Assembly: GCA_024196135.1 (NCBI GenBank)
Contig: JAMQCK010000568.1
Coordinates: forward strand, 1 to 19,905
Origin: Pleurotus ostreatus/Saccharomyces cerevisiae fusant
Lineage: Eukaryota > Opisthokonta
Direction of reading: 5' to 3'
DNA: 19,905 bases
In this document: positions 1 to 9,043 of the stretch, piece by piece
How positions within the stretch are numbered: the stretch's first letter is position 1
Layout of the letters: each line of letters opens with the position of its first letter
Program-made: the position numbers and the translations under genes
Notes under the pieces: model-generated
The model's database searches: none
The model's input: the letters and a program-made list of their open reading frames with translations, nothing else
Told to the model about the DNA's origin: nothing

Positions 1-2061
1 CCACCGAAGAGCGCGTAGAGGTATTTCCCGTCAATGAGCCCACGCCGGGATCGCTCATCGAAGGACCCGTGGGGGAATTGCCAGCCGAAGAGTCCTCGAA
101 TGGGCCGCCCTCCTTCGGAGCCACAGCCTCGGACGCGCTCTCACGGGCAGCAGCCCTCGCCTCCATGTGCTCTTCCAAGACATCATAGACGTCGTAGTAG
201 CTTCCCTGGGATGGCGGCGTGCGAGTGATGACGCGGCGAAGGTCGACCACGAGATCCTTGAAGTCGTCGAAATACGGATCGAAGAGCCCGTCGAGGAACT
301 CGCGGAACTCCGCGTCCCCGTACTCGAACATCACGCGCGTCTTGTGCTCGTAGTCACCGGCGAGCCAGGGGCCCATGGACGAGTCGTCGATGTCGAAGTC
401 CTCGCGGGGCGTGTCGTGCGGGCCGGAGCAGGTGACGCAGATGTACATGAGGACGTAGAGGAAGGACTCGAGGTCGTGCCTTGGGGCGCGCGCCTCGCAG
501 CGGTCGGGGTTCAAGACGTTGCAGGCGATGAAGGGATGTGTTCCCCGAGAGCGCGCGTCAGAGCTTGACTTCCCGGATCGACTGGAGAGCATACCTTGCC
601 GTAGCCCCTTGGGCCTACTGCACCTTCCCTGCGCACGGAGACAGCACAGTCGAGAACGACTAGCAGACCCTGGACCTATCGCGCTCGTCGGGATCGTGCA
701 GCATCAAATTGTTATCGCTGATATCGCAATGGAGGATGCGCCTCTCGTACAGGCGATGATGTGCTGCGAGACTAGTGAATATACCAGATCAGTAGCAGAA
801 ATTCGAACGCACCTTTGATCGCATCGTCGAAGCCCACCAGTAACTCGTCAATGGACCCGAAGTCCTCCAATGGTCGACCATATGGCCGTAGCACGAGGCG
901 GCGCAACTCCATCCGCGGGTGATCACGAAGGATGGTCAGGCGCTCGGGACCTTGCAGGACATCCCGAAGCCACATCGTGTCCTGCGGAAATCCATTGGCG
1001 CGCAGAACCTTGTCTTCGCAGACAAGCGTCGTCACACCATCGATCTCAGCCGCCTTCTTCAAAAATTCGGCTTCGCTGGTCCGGTGGGGATGGACGACCG
1101 TCCACTTGGTCTTGATGACGAACTGCGCGTTGGTGCCGGGCCGCCGACAGCGCCAGCAAGTCGTCCCATTCCCGAGGATGTCGCCGTCCGAGGCGAGGCA
1201 CTCCACGATCTCATACTCGACTCCACCGACAGTCGTGAACTCTCGCCCGTCGCGCGAGACGACCGAGGTGTCCTTGCCAAGGTACGAGTCGTCGATATAG
1301 GACAAGCCCATGACCGTGCGGACCAGGGTCCCGGGATGCTCGTGGACGTTGTAGATTCCGGAGAGGACGCACCCGGCGCGATCGTAGTATGCGACCTGGA
1401 ATGAGTCGCCCGCGAATGCGATGCCGATGTGATATATGCGCGTTTCCTGATGGTGTAAGACGCACGCCGCGCCGCTGTGTAGTCGCTGTAGAAGCTCGGG
1501 CATATCCCCGGCGTTCGCACCAATCTGGACGTCACAGAGCACATCAGCCCAGCGAGGTTCGTCTACGCCGGCCCCAGCCAGCGCGATGCCGAAGGACCAG
1601 AACCTCTCGCCGGTCGCCAGAGTTCTAGTGCTCTCAGTCACAGTCCATCGGCGACGCGGGCGAGGAGGGTTTTGGTTGGCGCAGCACAGAGAGCAGCGAT
1701 AGCCGATCGCGTTCAACAGCTGCGCCGTCTCGCGCGCTTGGCAGATGGGATGTACGCGGAGGGGTGGAGCGGGATACACTGGCCATGCGAGCTGTTTCGC
1801 ACTATAGAGCACTGCCACTAGAGAACGCACAGTATTTGCGACATCTGCAGGGAGAGCGTCGTCGGGGAACAGCTTGGGCACAGTGCCTCTAATCTCGATG
1901 GCGGTTTGGTCGAGACGGGCGATGACCTCGGCGTCAGGGCGGAAGCGTGAGCGCAAGAAAGGGATGGGAGTTGCGGGCAGTCTGGAGGGGCAAGTCGGTA
2001 CAGATTTTGCGTGCGCCGTCCCGCATAGCAATGTCGCGTCGACAGGTGTACTGACGGTCAT
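1..2061 (-). pseudogene. FunK1-type protein kinase, degenerate copy (gene A), 3' end beyond window
   Basis: This is a close paralogue of the kinases at 2949-5436 and 9044-11350. By homology exon 1 is 2061-813 (1249 nt, the same length as in gene B), exon 2 is 763-595 and exon 3 runs from 544 past the left edge. The ATG at 2061 aligns with the starts of the paralogues; the open frame extends further upstream, but that part matches the 5' UTR intron. Exon 1 keeps the pre-kinase module (YYDRAGCVLSG) and the ATP-binding lysine (VIK). Exon 2 keeps the catalytic loop HCDISDNN. There are three lesions. One base is missing near 667-670 relative to gene B, giving a TAG at 662-660. The DFG-type aspartate of the VDLD motif is Val (VVLD). 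The acceptor AG of intron 2 reads GG at 546-545. Exon 3 has Arg in place of Trp before HDLES. Exon 1 alone could still give a truncated protein. I am confident of the family, and the broken state rests on this one sequence. Confidence 0.85.
2..82 (-). repeat. 27-bp in-frame repeat in the tail of gene A
   Basis: Three consecutive degenerate 27-nt units (82-56, 55-29, 28-2) encode 9-residue units of the type GNxxTGPSM / SDPGVGSLT / GNTSTRSSV. They correspond to the clearer array in gene B and may continue beyond the window edge. Confidence 0.55.
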
Positions 2062-2066
2062 TTTGT

Positions 2067-2114
2067 CTGCGAACGCTTCAGCGCTGGCCGCTCGACGCAG
2101 TATGACTAGACTAC
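2067..2114 (-). other. Predicted 5' UTR intron of gene A
   Basis: Read on the minus strand, this 48-nt segment starts with GTAGTC, contains GCTGA and ends TTCGCAG, six bases before the ATG. It aligns with the 48-nt leader intron of gene B; shared blocks are GTAG, CTAG, GGC-AG, GCTGA and GCGT. An overlapping donor four bases earlier (GTAGGT) is possible. Confidence 0.6.
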
Positions 2115-2895
2115 CTACGTGGCACGGAGTCTCGTATGGGAAGATTTTTTTTTCGTTCAAATCAGGGTGACCGTCGTTCAGAAATCGAGTGTGCCGAAGT
2201 GGATGATGGTGGTTGGCTCGAAGTCGCGTGTGATGTAAGCGCTATGTGTCATTGGCCTGGTGCCTGGTCCTCGTGGAGCTCACATGATTGACACGTGGCT
2301 GATTTCTTCAATGCGAATCGACGACACGGGTTGCTGTATACCGCTCGGATGGCTGATGCTACAGGGAGGGAGATTAGACCTTGCAGAGAAGTGCGGCTTA
2401 CTGTAGAAATGTGCTATGACGAACATGGCAGCACTGAGCATATAAGCATACATTGCATGTGGTGAAGTCCAGTACGAGCTGACCCTCATTGACCCTTTGG
2501 ATGTTTTGAACCTAGAGATCTCAGTAGGACTAGATCTACTATATGGCCCTACTTGCCATCATCATCAGGCTGGATGCGCGGTGCCTCGGGTCAAGAGGTC
2601 ACGACGTCAGAACATGTCACATTCTGTGACAGACGCGGCGCGCAGTTCCGATCGCCACCTTCTCCTTCCCTCTCCCTGATCAGCTCCCGCGCCCACCTGT
2701 TTAGAGTCGCTCGCACAGACTTGCAACAATCGCCGAGAATATTAGCGCGCTTACGTCTTCAACGTATCCACGTGTCGCGGCTTGATTTCAACCACCATCA
2801 TCTAGCGCAGCAATTCGATCCTCTCATTCGCTCGAAGACAGTCCCCTTCATTCACATAAGAAATATTCATCTTCCGAATTGTCAGCGCTATTAAG
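2115..2895. promoter_or_regulatory. Divergent intergenic region between kinase genes A and B
   Basis: About 0.8 kb lies between the two head-to-head leader introns and must hold both promoters and 5' UTRs. It has two CACGTG palindromes (2292-2297 and 2769-2774) in opposite flanking context (ACACGTGG versus CCACGTGT), a 9-10 base T tract near 2145-2154, and pyrimidine-rich stretches near 2655-2700. I see no clear TATA box and no supported gene; the short open frames here lack splice or coding support. Confidence 0.5.
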
Positions 2896-2943
2896 GTAGG
2901 CTAGCCAGAGCTCTATGACTGGCGAGTGCTGACGCGTGCCCAG
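2896..2943 (+). other. Predicted 5' UTR intron of gene B
   Basis: The segment is AAG|GTAGGC ... GTGCTGACGCG ... CCCAG|, 48 nt, ending five bases before the ATG at 2949. It has a good donor, a CTGAC-type branch site and a good acceptor, and the same length as the leader intron of gene A. Confidence 0.65.
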
Positions 2944-2948
2944 GCATC

Positions 2949-5436
2949 ATGACATCGAATATTTCTGTCGAAGAGACCACCTTATGCGGGACAGCGCGTA
3001 CAGAATCTGTGGCTTCGTGTCCGTCAAAACTTCCCGCCGCCCCTCTCCCTTACCTCTATACTCGCTTCTCCCCCGATGCCGAGGTTGTCACCCATCTAGG
3101 CAAGACAGCCGTCGAAATCAGAGGAATCGTTGCCAGGCTATTTCCCGACGACGCCCTCCCTGCCGACGTCTTGGATACGACGCGCTCTCTAGTCAACGTG
3201 CTATACAGCGCAAAACGGCGGGAATGGCCGAAGTATCCCACCCCACCCATCCGCATACATCCTACCTGCCAAGCGCGCGAAACAGCGCGACTGCTGAATG
3301 CGATTGGCTATCGCAGCTCGTTCCGCTGCGCCAATCAGCAACCGCCTCGCCCGCGTCGGCAATGGGTTGTGGTTGCGGACTCTAGAGCGCTACCGAACTG
3401 CGACAAGAACTGGCCCGTCGGCATCGTGCTCACCGAGCCTCGCGCAGACGCGACTTCTTGGGCCAATGTCCTCTGCGACGTCCAGATCTCGTCGGACGCC
3501 GACCACATGCCGGAAGTCTTGCAGCGCCTGCACAGCGGCGCAGCGTGCGTCTTCCATCACCAGGAGACGCGTATGTATCACATTGGCATCGCATTTGCGG
3601 GAGACTCATTCCAGGTCGCGTACTACGACCGCGCCGGATGCGTCCTCTCCGGCATCTACAACGTCCACGAACATCCCGGGACCCTAGTTCGGACCGTCAT
3701 GGGCTTGTCCTATCTTGACAACTCGTACCTGGGCGAGGACACCTCGATCATCGCGCGGGATGGGCAACAGTACATAACCGTCGGCGAGGTGGAGTACCAA
3801 ATTCTGGAGTGTCTCGCCTCCAACGACGACATTCTCAGCAAGGGAACGATCTGCTGGCGCTGCCGGCGGCCTGGCAGTGATATGCAGTTCGTCATCAAGA
3901 GCAAATGGCGGGTGTTCGATCACTACCGGACGAGGGAAGTCGAATTCCTCAGGAAGGCGGCTGGGATCGATGGCGTGGCGGAGCTTGTCTTTGAAGACGG
4001 AGTTCTGCACGCCAATGGTCTACCGCAGGATACGTTGTGGCTGCGGGACGTCCTGCAGGTTCCCGGTCGCATAGCCGTCCTTCGCGACCACCCACGGATG
4101 GAGCTGCGCCGCCTGGTCATGCGACCCTGCGGGCGGCGCTTGGAGAATTTTGTATCCAAGGATGAGCTACTGGGCGGCTTCCACGATGCGATGAAAGGTG
4201 CGTTTTTGATTTCCTCGGGAAAGACCAGGTCTACTCACTGCGGTCGTAGCCCATTATCGTCTGTACAAACTCCGGCATATCCTCCATTGCGACATCAGCG
4301 ACAACAACGTGATGTTGCGCGACCCCGATGAGTATTCGCGATCCAGGGGACTGCTGGTCGATCTCGACTGCGCCGTCTTCGTGGGCGGGCGTGGTCAATT
4401 GGGCCCGAAGGGCTATGCCAAGGTACGGATGGCGATTGTTGATGACTTCGTGTGCTCACTATCGCGCGCGCGCTTGTAGGGAACCCACCCATTCATCGCC
4501 TGCAACGTCTTGAACCCCGCCCGCGCCGAGGCACGTGCGCCGTGGCACGACCTCGAGTCTTTCCTCTACGTCCTCATGTACGTCTGCGCCACCTGCTCCG
4601 GCCCGCACGACACGTCGCGCGACGACTTTGACATCGACGACTCGCCCATGGGGTCCTGGCTCGAGGGCGACTACGCGGACAAGATGCGCGTGATGTTCGA
4701 ATACGACGACGATGCATTCCGCGCGTTCCTCGACGAGCTCTTCGACCCGTACTTCGACGACCTGAAGGACCCGGTGGTCGACCTCCGCCGCGTCATCACG
4801 CGCACACCACCATTCCGGGCGGGTCATGACGAGGTTTGCGGGGTCATCGAGAGGCACATGGAGTCGAGGGATGCGGGGCGCGCTGAGGGCTCGGCTTCCA
4901 ATTCGCGCAAGGAGGGCAGCCCGTCGGAGGGTAACCCCTCCGCTGGTCCTTCGACGGGCAACACCTCTGCTGGTGCTTCGAAGGGAAACCCTTCCGCGGG
5001 CTCCTCAGCAGGAAACCTATCCTCGAGGTCTTCGGCGGGAAGCAAGCGGAAGCACGCTTCGCAGGACGAGCGCGATGGCGACAGCGCCGGCGGCCAGTCA
5101 CCATCCCCGCGCGACCGCAAAGACTTGAGCGGCTCAGTCTTTTCCAATGGCGACTCGATGCGCTCCCTTCCGTCCGGCGATGTCGCCAACGACTTCGTTA
5201 GTACTAGCGTCTCCCCAATCTCTAGCTCCTCCCTCTGCTCTATCCCTTCCTCCCCTTCCCACTCCTCCGGCGACTCCTCATCCTCTAGCAGATCCCATAT
5301 CTTTGTTGACGGATCAAAGTGCACGCCGCACACCTCGCAATCCGGGCCCGAGGGGTATCTGGAGGCGGGATCACAATTCATGGCGCTCGTGCAACCGAAA
5401 ATGCATCCCTTGAAGCGGCGACGGATCTCGTATTAG
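2949..5436 (+). CDS. FunK1-type fungal protein kinase (gene B), apparently intact
   Basis: The model has exons 2949-4197, 4250-4422 and 4480-5436, with 52- and 57-nt GT-AG introns in phases 1 and 0, giving 792 residues. The start fits the conserved ATG just after the leader intron. A pre-kinase module lies around residues 205-260 (YHIG, YYDRAGCV, HEHPGTL). The kinase core follows: FVIK with Lys 317, a helix C glutamate near 330-332, catalytic loop HCDISDNN with Asp 431, VDLD with Asp 454 in the DFG position, then GTHPFIAC and PWHDLESF near 475-502. The HRD arginine is Cys. The tail from about 600 is Ser/Pro/Gly-rich and probably disordered. It contains a 9-residue repeat array, GSKRK, and a final PLKRRRISY that looks like a nuclear localisation signal. 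FunK1 proteins are Ser/Thr-kinase-like and expanded in multicellular basidiomycetes; the substrate is unknown. The gene is head to head with the broken copy A. Confidence 0.88.
4930..5037 (+). repeat. 27-bp in-frame tandem repeat, four units (gene B)
   Basis: Four consecutive 27-nt units (4930, 4957, 4984, 5011) encode GNPSAGPST, GNTSAGASK, GNPSAGSSA and GNLSSRSSA. They lie just before the GSKRK stretch. The paralogue D has only a short SPPAGSPTGSKRK at the same place, so the array is an expansion in the A/B branch or a contraction in D. Confidence 0.85.
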
Positions 5437-5858
5437 CAAAAAACTCGCACCTTGGTTTGTATCTACTTGTGGTTACTTTTAAAGACTTATCTTGCCGTAC
5501 ACTATAGTGTGAGCTACCGAGCGTTTTTTCTCTCTCTGTGAGCTTCGTTCCCTCACGTAGCGAATATCTCTCCGTGAATTGCCTCAATTCCCGCGAGCTT
5601 CGAAGCTTCTCGTCGCGTCAATTGCCTTGGACGGCCCACATGCTGTTGGACTTTGAAGATGAAGCGGTGCGAGATTCCAGATCCATAAATCGCATTCGAT
5701 ACATCTATGTGACCATATCATAGCCCACAAGTAACGACGGTGATATATGGTATACAACTAAGGGGCCGCGAGAGGCTTGGCCGCCACGCTCTTATTCTTG
5801 TCGTCAACGCTGCGCCCCAAGTCGTGCTGGATAGATAAATTCGTGCCGCCCGTAGCAC
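5437..5858. other. Tail-to-tail intergenic region, no gene seen
   Basis: About 420 nt lie between the stops of genes B and C. The segment is less GC-rich than the coding DNA and must hold both 3' UTRs. The short open frames here have no supporting features, and I see no clear hairpin or repeat. Confidence 0.5.
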
Positions 5859-8645
5859 TTAGTCCTCGGATGCGGTGTCGGGCTTATCTGAAGACCCTGC
5901 GGCGTCGGCGGACGTAGAGGCGGATTTGGATGCCCTGGAGGCGGACTTGGAGACCTTGGAGGCGGATTTGGAGACCTTAGAGGCGGACTTGGCGGCGGCA
6001 GGTTCCTCGCCATCAACGGCGCTCTGGGTTTTTGACTTCTTGCTTGCGTGCGTGAGTGAGCATTCATCGCAAATCCAATCCTTATCCGGCCCTGTGATTT
6101 GATTCTTCACGCATTCTCGATGGAACTGTAGTGGAGAAAGAAAAATCAGTGCTGAATGACGAACTCGAGTTTGCGTTACTCACAATCTTCACGTCGCAAT
6201 TTGAGACTTGACATTTGATGGAGCCCGGTTCGCCCTCCCTCACCTTTTTGAAACATCCGGTGCAGCCCCCTTGATACAAGAATCCCGTTTCTGAATCGGT
6301 AGCTTCTCTTGCGGTGCGCTTTTTGTTCGACTGCCTCGTTCCCATTCTCGCTTGTGAACGATTCACAGTTGTTTCTGTAGAAGCAGAGTCAGATCTATAA
6401 GAAATACTCGGAAAGAGCGCAATCATGACCACTCACTAGTACCAGTTCGATTAGACCGATTGGAGCTCGCGCTCGTCGAGGACTTGATGGCAGCCGCCTG
6501 CGGCTGCCAGGGCCCTTCACGAGTGTCGGTCTCGGGACCCTGATCACCGGGCAGGTTTACCGTAACTTGCTGCTCCGCTCGCTCGGGTTGAGCGACGTCC
6601 GAGCCCAAAGGCTTGACACTGTCGACGGTGAGGTCCAGAGTGTCTTCGTCGTTGCTCGAGGAGATAGGATGAAGAGGTAAGTCAGAGGTTCCCTGCGGCA
6701 GGTGCGCGTGAAGATGTCGCCGGAGTACATCGATGACGTCCTGATGGTTTGGAGGAGGGTCTCGGCGCATGACCACCGAGCGAATCTCGCAAAGGCACTC
6801 CTTCATGCCTGCGAAGTTTGGATGGACGTGGTCATCGAGAAAGTTCCGGAAGATGTCTGGCTCGCCCGGCTGAATCTGCATGATGTCCTTCTTCAGGCAG
6901 CCGACGACTCGCAGGTCAGTAGACAGCCATTTACCCATCTCTTTCGACATGAGATCAAAGTTGTCGGTGCGAAGCTTGCCGTCAGGACCTTCCTGAAGGA
7001 CGCAGGGCCATAGCAGCACGTAGAAGAACGACTCCAAATCGTCGGCCACCGTAGGATCCCTATACTCGTGGCGGGTAAGAAATCCGCACGACATATGCGA
7101 CGCAGGGCACTGTAAGATATATATCAGCGGAGGTCATGGCAATGAGCTGACAACGCACGCTCCTGAGGCCCTTCGCGGCCTTATCACGCGCCTCCCCAAC
7201 CTTCCAAGCAGACTCGAAATCGACCAGGAGCCCGCGCCTGAGACCGAACTGATTTCGTTCACGATCGTTGATGAGGATGTTCTTCTCGTGAATATCTCCG
7301 TGTATGAAGTCGCATTCTTTGTATAGGCCGAAGTGACCTGCGAGATCGATTCAGTTAGGGATGAGGCATCAAGACGGAGCGACTTACCCTCAACACCGTC
7401 CAATACTACAGATAAGAGCTCGGCGATGCTCGCAAATGCTCCAAGAGGGGAGCCGTACTGCTCCATGACGAAGCGCACGTATTCCCGGACCTCGAGCTTC
7501 TCCAAAACTTCCGGCGTGCATACTTGGGCGCGGAAGGTTGCGGTAGAAGCATTCACTCCCCTGCGCTTGACGTTCTCGTGACCTGCCAGAGTCGGAACAT
7601 TGGGCACCTTCTTGGAGTTTGCCAACTTCAGAACGTCGATCTCGTTATGCGCTCGGCTGATGTCTCTCCAGGCGCTCTTGATGGCGACGTCCTGGCCGCC
7701 CTTGACCTTCTTGCCGTGCCAAACAACCGTTCCACGGCCGTGGATGCTGATGTTCTGGTTGAGCTGCTTGACAATGAGGTATTCGACGTCCTCGACTGTC
7801 ACCAGGCGATGTCCAAGGTCGTTCCTGGTGATGGACATGTCGAAGCCTAGATGAACCTTTGGCAGCAGGCTCACACCAACAAGAGCCCAGAGGAACACTT
7901 CGGGATTTGCGTGAATGTCGATAGGCTTGGAGCGCACACACCCGCATCGATCGTAGCACGAAAGGAATAACATTCGCTCAATCACACCGAGCCCGATGTG
8001 GTGCAGTCGATCGTCCTGCGTGGACAGGCAGTTGAGCGCGCCATCGTGCAGCTGCTTGGCTGCAGCCTCGGTATCTCTGGAGCTGCTCTTTATCTGCGCA
8101 TCAGAGTACGAGTTCTCCCATATCTGATCGAGATTGAGCGCGAGTTCGACAACATCCGGCCTACGGTCAATGACGCCACCAGGCAGAGTGTCATTTCGAA
8201 ATGCAGCCGTCCAGTAGCGCTTGTCAAGCTCCTTCTCCAGCGAAGGCGGTAGGAGAGATCTGCATAGATCAAGAATCTCCTCAAAGAACTTGGCCATGGC
8301 GGGCTCCTGCGATGGAATAGAGAAGGCGGGTGCATGCGGCCAGCACTTCCGTGCATCATCATACAGGCCCCGCGCTACACAGGCCTTGCGTAGACGAGCA
8401 GGCTTTAGCTGAGCGGGGAAGTCGTCTTTTTGGAAAAGTACTGCATGCAGGTCGTTCACGCCCTTGACCATGGCGCCACCGGAGAACTCGTTGGTGTAGA
8501 TCTGCTCCATGTAGTCGTGGTAGCCGAGTACGTGGGTATTGAAAGGGTGTCGCGGAAGTCGGGCGGTAAAGTTGACTTGGTCGGGCAGCGACGAGCGCTT
8601 GATAGCCATTGGCGTTGCAGGCCGTCGTGGAAAAGGCTGGAGCAT
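5859..8645 (-). CDS. FunK1-type protein kinase with C-terminal PHD finger (gene C)
   Basis: The model has exons 8645-7388, 7337-7159, 7109-6437, 6374-6184 and 6125-5859, with introns of 50, 49, 62 and 58 nt. All phases agree, giving 855 residues. The pre-kinase module (YDRCGCV, residues 231-237) matches the other copies. The kinase core has VAIK with Lys 323, HGDIHEKN with Asp 434, VDFES with Asp 459 in the DFG position, and DDLESF near 502-507. The HRD arginine is Gly. Exons 4-5 add Cys741, 744, 758, 763, His769, Cys772, 786, 789 with Trp784. This is the C4HC3 spacing and WxCxxC ending of a PHD finger, a fold that commonly reads histone tails. A Lys/Ser/Ala repeat tail follows. The kinase exon would stop at 6423 if unspliced, so a separate small PHD gene is the alternative. 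A donor at 6442 would also keep the frame. Confidence 0.8.
5917..5996 (-). repeat. 21-bp in-frame tandem repeat, about 3.8 units (gene C)
   Basis: Plus-strand units starting at 5917, 5938, 5959 and 5980 share GAGGCGGAyTTGGA. On the coding strand they give the 7-residue unit SKSASKV/SKSASRA, a lysine-rich low-complexity tail directly after the PHD finger. Confidence 0.85.
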
Positions 8646-8662
8646 GTTCGTGAGGGTAGAAT

Positions 8663-8714
8663 CTGACGTACGAAATAGTCAGTCATTGTCTAAGACAAGT
8701 CACCACTGACGCAC
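8663..8714 (-). other. Predicted 5' UTR intron of gene C
   Basis: On the minus strand the segment is CTCG|GTGCGT ... AATGACTGAC ... TACGTCAG|, 52 nt, ending 17 bases before the ATG at 8645. It has a consensus donor, branch site and acceptor, and its position matches the leader introns of the other three kinase genes. Confidence 0.6.
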
Positions 8715-8986
8715 CGAGAGACGTTTCCTCAGAGAAGTGTATGACGGCGAGATGGTGGAAGGCCAAAAGCAAGTGCAACGCGATCGAGCATTGCGACCTG
8801 AAATCCATCAATGGCGTCGCGTGGCAGTCATGTGATCACCACGGGGCGCCTGGACCGACGCCACATGAGGTGTGATTATGTAACGCGCTTTTGTTTTGCA
8901 ACTTGATCCTTGCCGCCATCATCCAGACGCGCGTTCATCTGCCAGATCTCCCGTTCTCGCTCTCACCTTACTCTCTGTTATCTGAG
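8715..8986. promoter_or_regulatory. Compact divergent promoter between kinase genes C and D
   Basis: About 270 nt separate the two leader introns of these head-to-head genes, so regulatory sequence is probably shared. It contains TCATGTGATCACC near 8830 and a CT-rich run near 8945-8980 just before the leader intron of D, typical of a fungal transcription start region. There is no obvious TATA box. Confidence 0.5.
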
Positions 8987-9037
8987 GTACTGTAATCCTT
9001 GTTTTGTTGCTCAAGCTCGGCGCTGACTGTGCCTCAG
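8987..9037 (+). other. Predicted 5' UTR intron of gene D
   Basis: The segment is GAG|GTACTG ... CGCTGACTG ... CCTCAG|, 51 nt, ending six bases before the ATG at 9044. An upstream in-frame ATG at 8999 would lie inside this intron and is therefore not chosen as the start. Confidence 0.65.
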
Positions 9038-9043
9038 GCCATC

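Noticed and set aside
167..568. Plus-strand open frame of 133 codons near the left edge
   Set aside because: It is antisense to exon 3 of kinase A, whose minus-strand translation aligns with B and D through GTHPFIAC and HDLESF.
919..1404. Plus-strand open frame of 161 codons
   Set aside because: It is the antisense shadow of exon 1 of kinase A; GC-rich codons on one strand keep the opposite strand open.
4824..5381. Minus-strand open frame of 185 codons, rich in Glu/Pro
   Set aside because: It is antisense to the repeat-containing tail of kinase B. Its apparent repeats are just the 27-bp array read backwards.
8999..9043. Earlier in-frame ATG of kinase D
   Set aside because: It lies inside the predicted leader intron, and the ATG at 9044 aligns with the starts of the paralogues.
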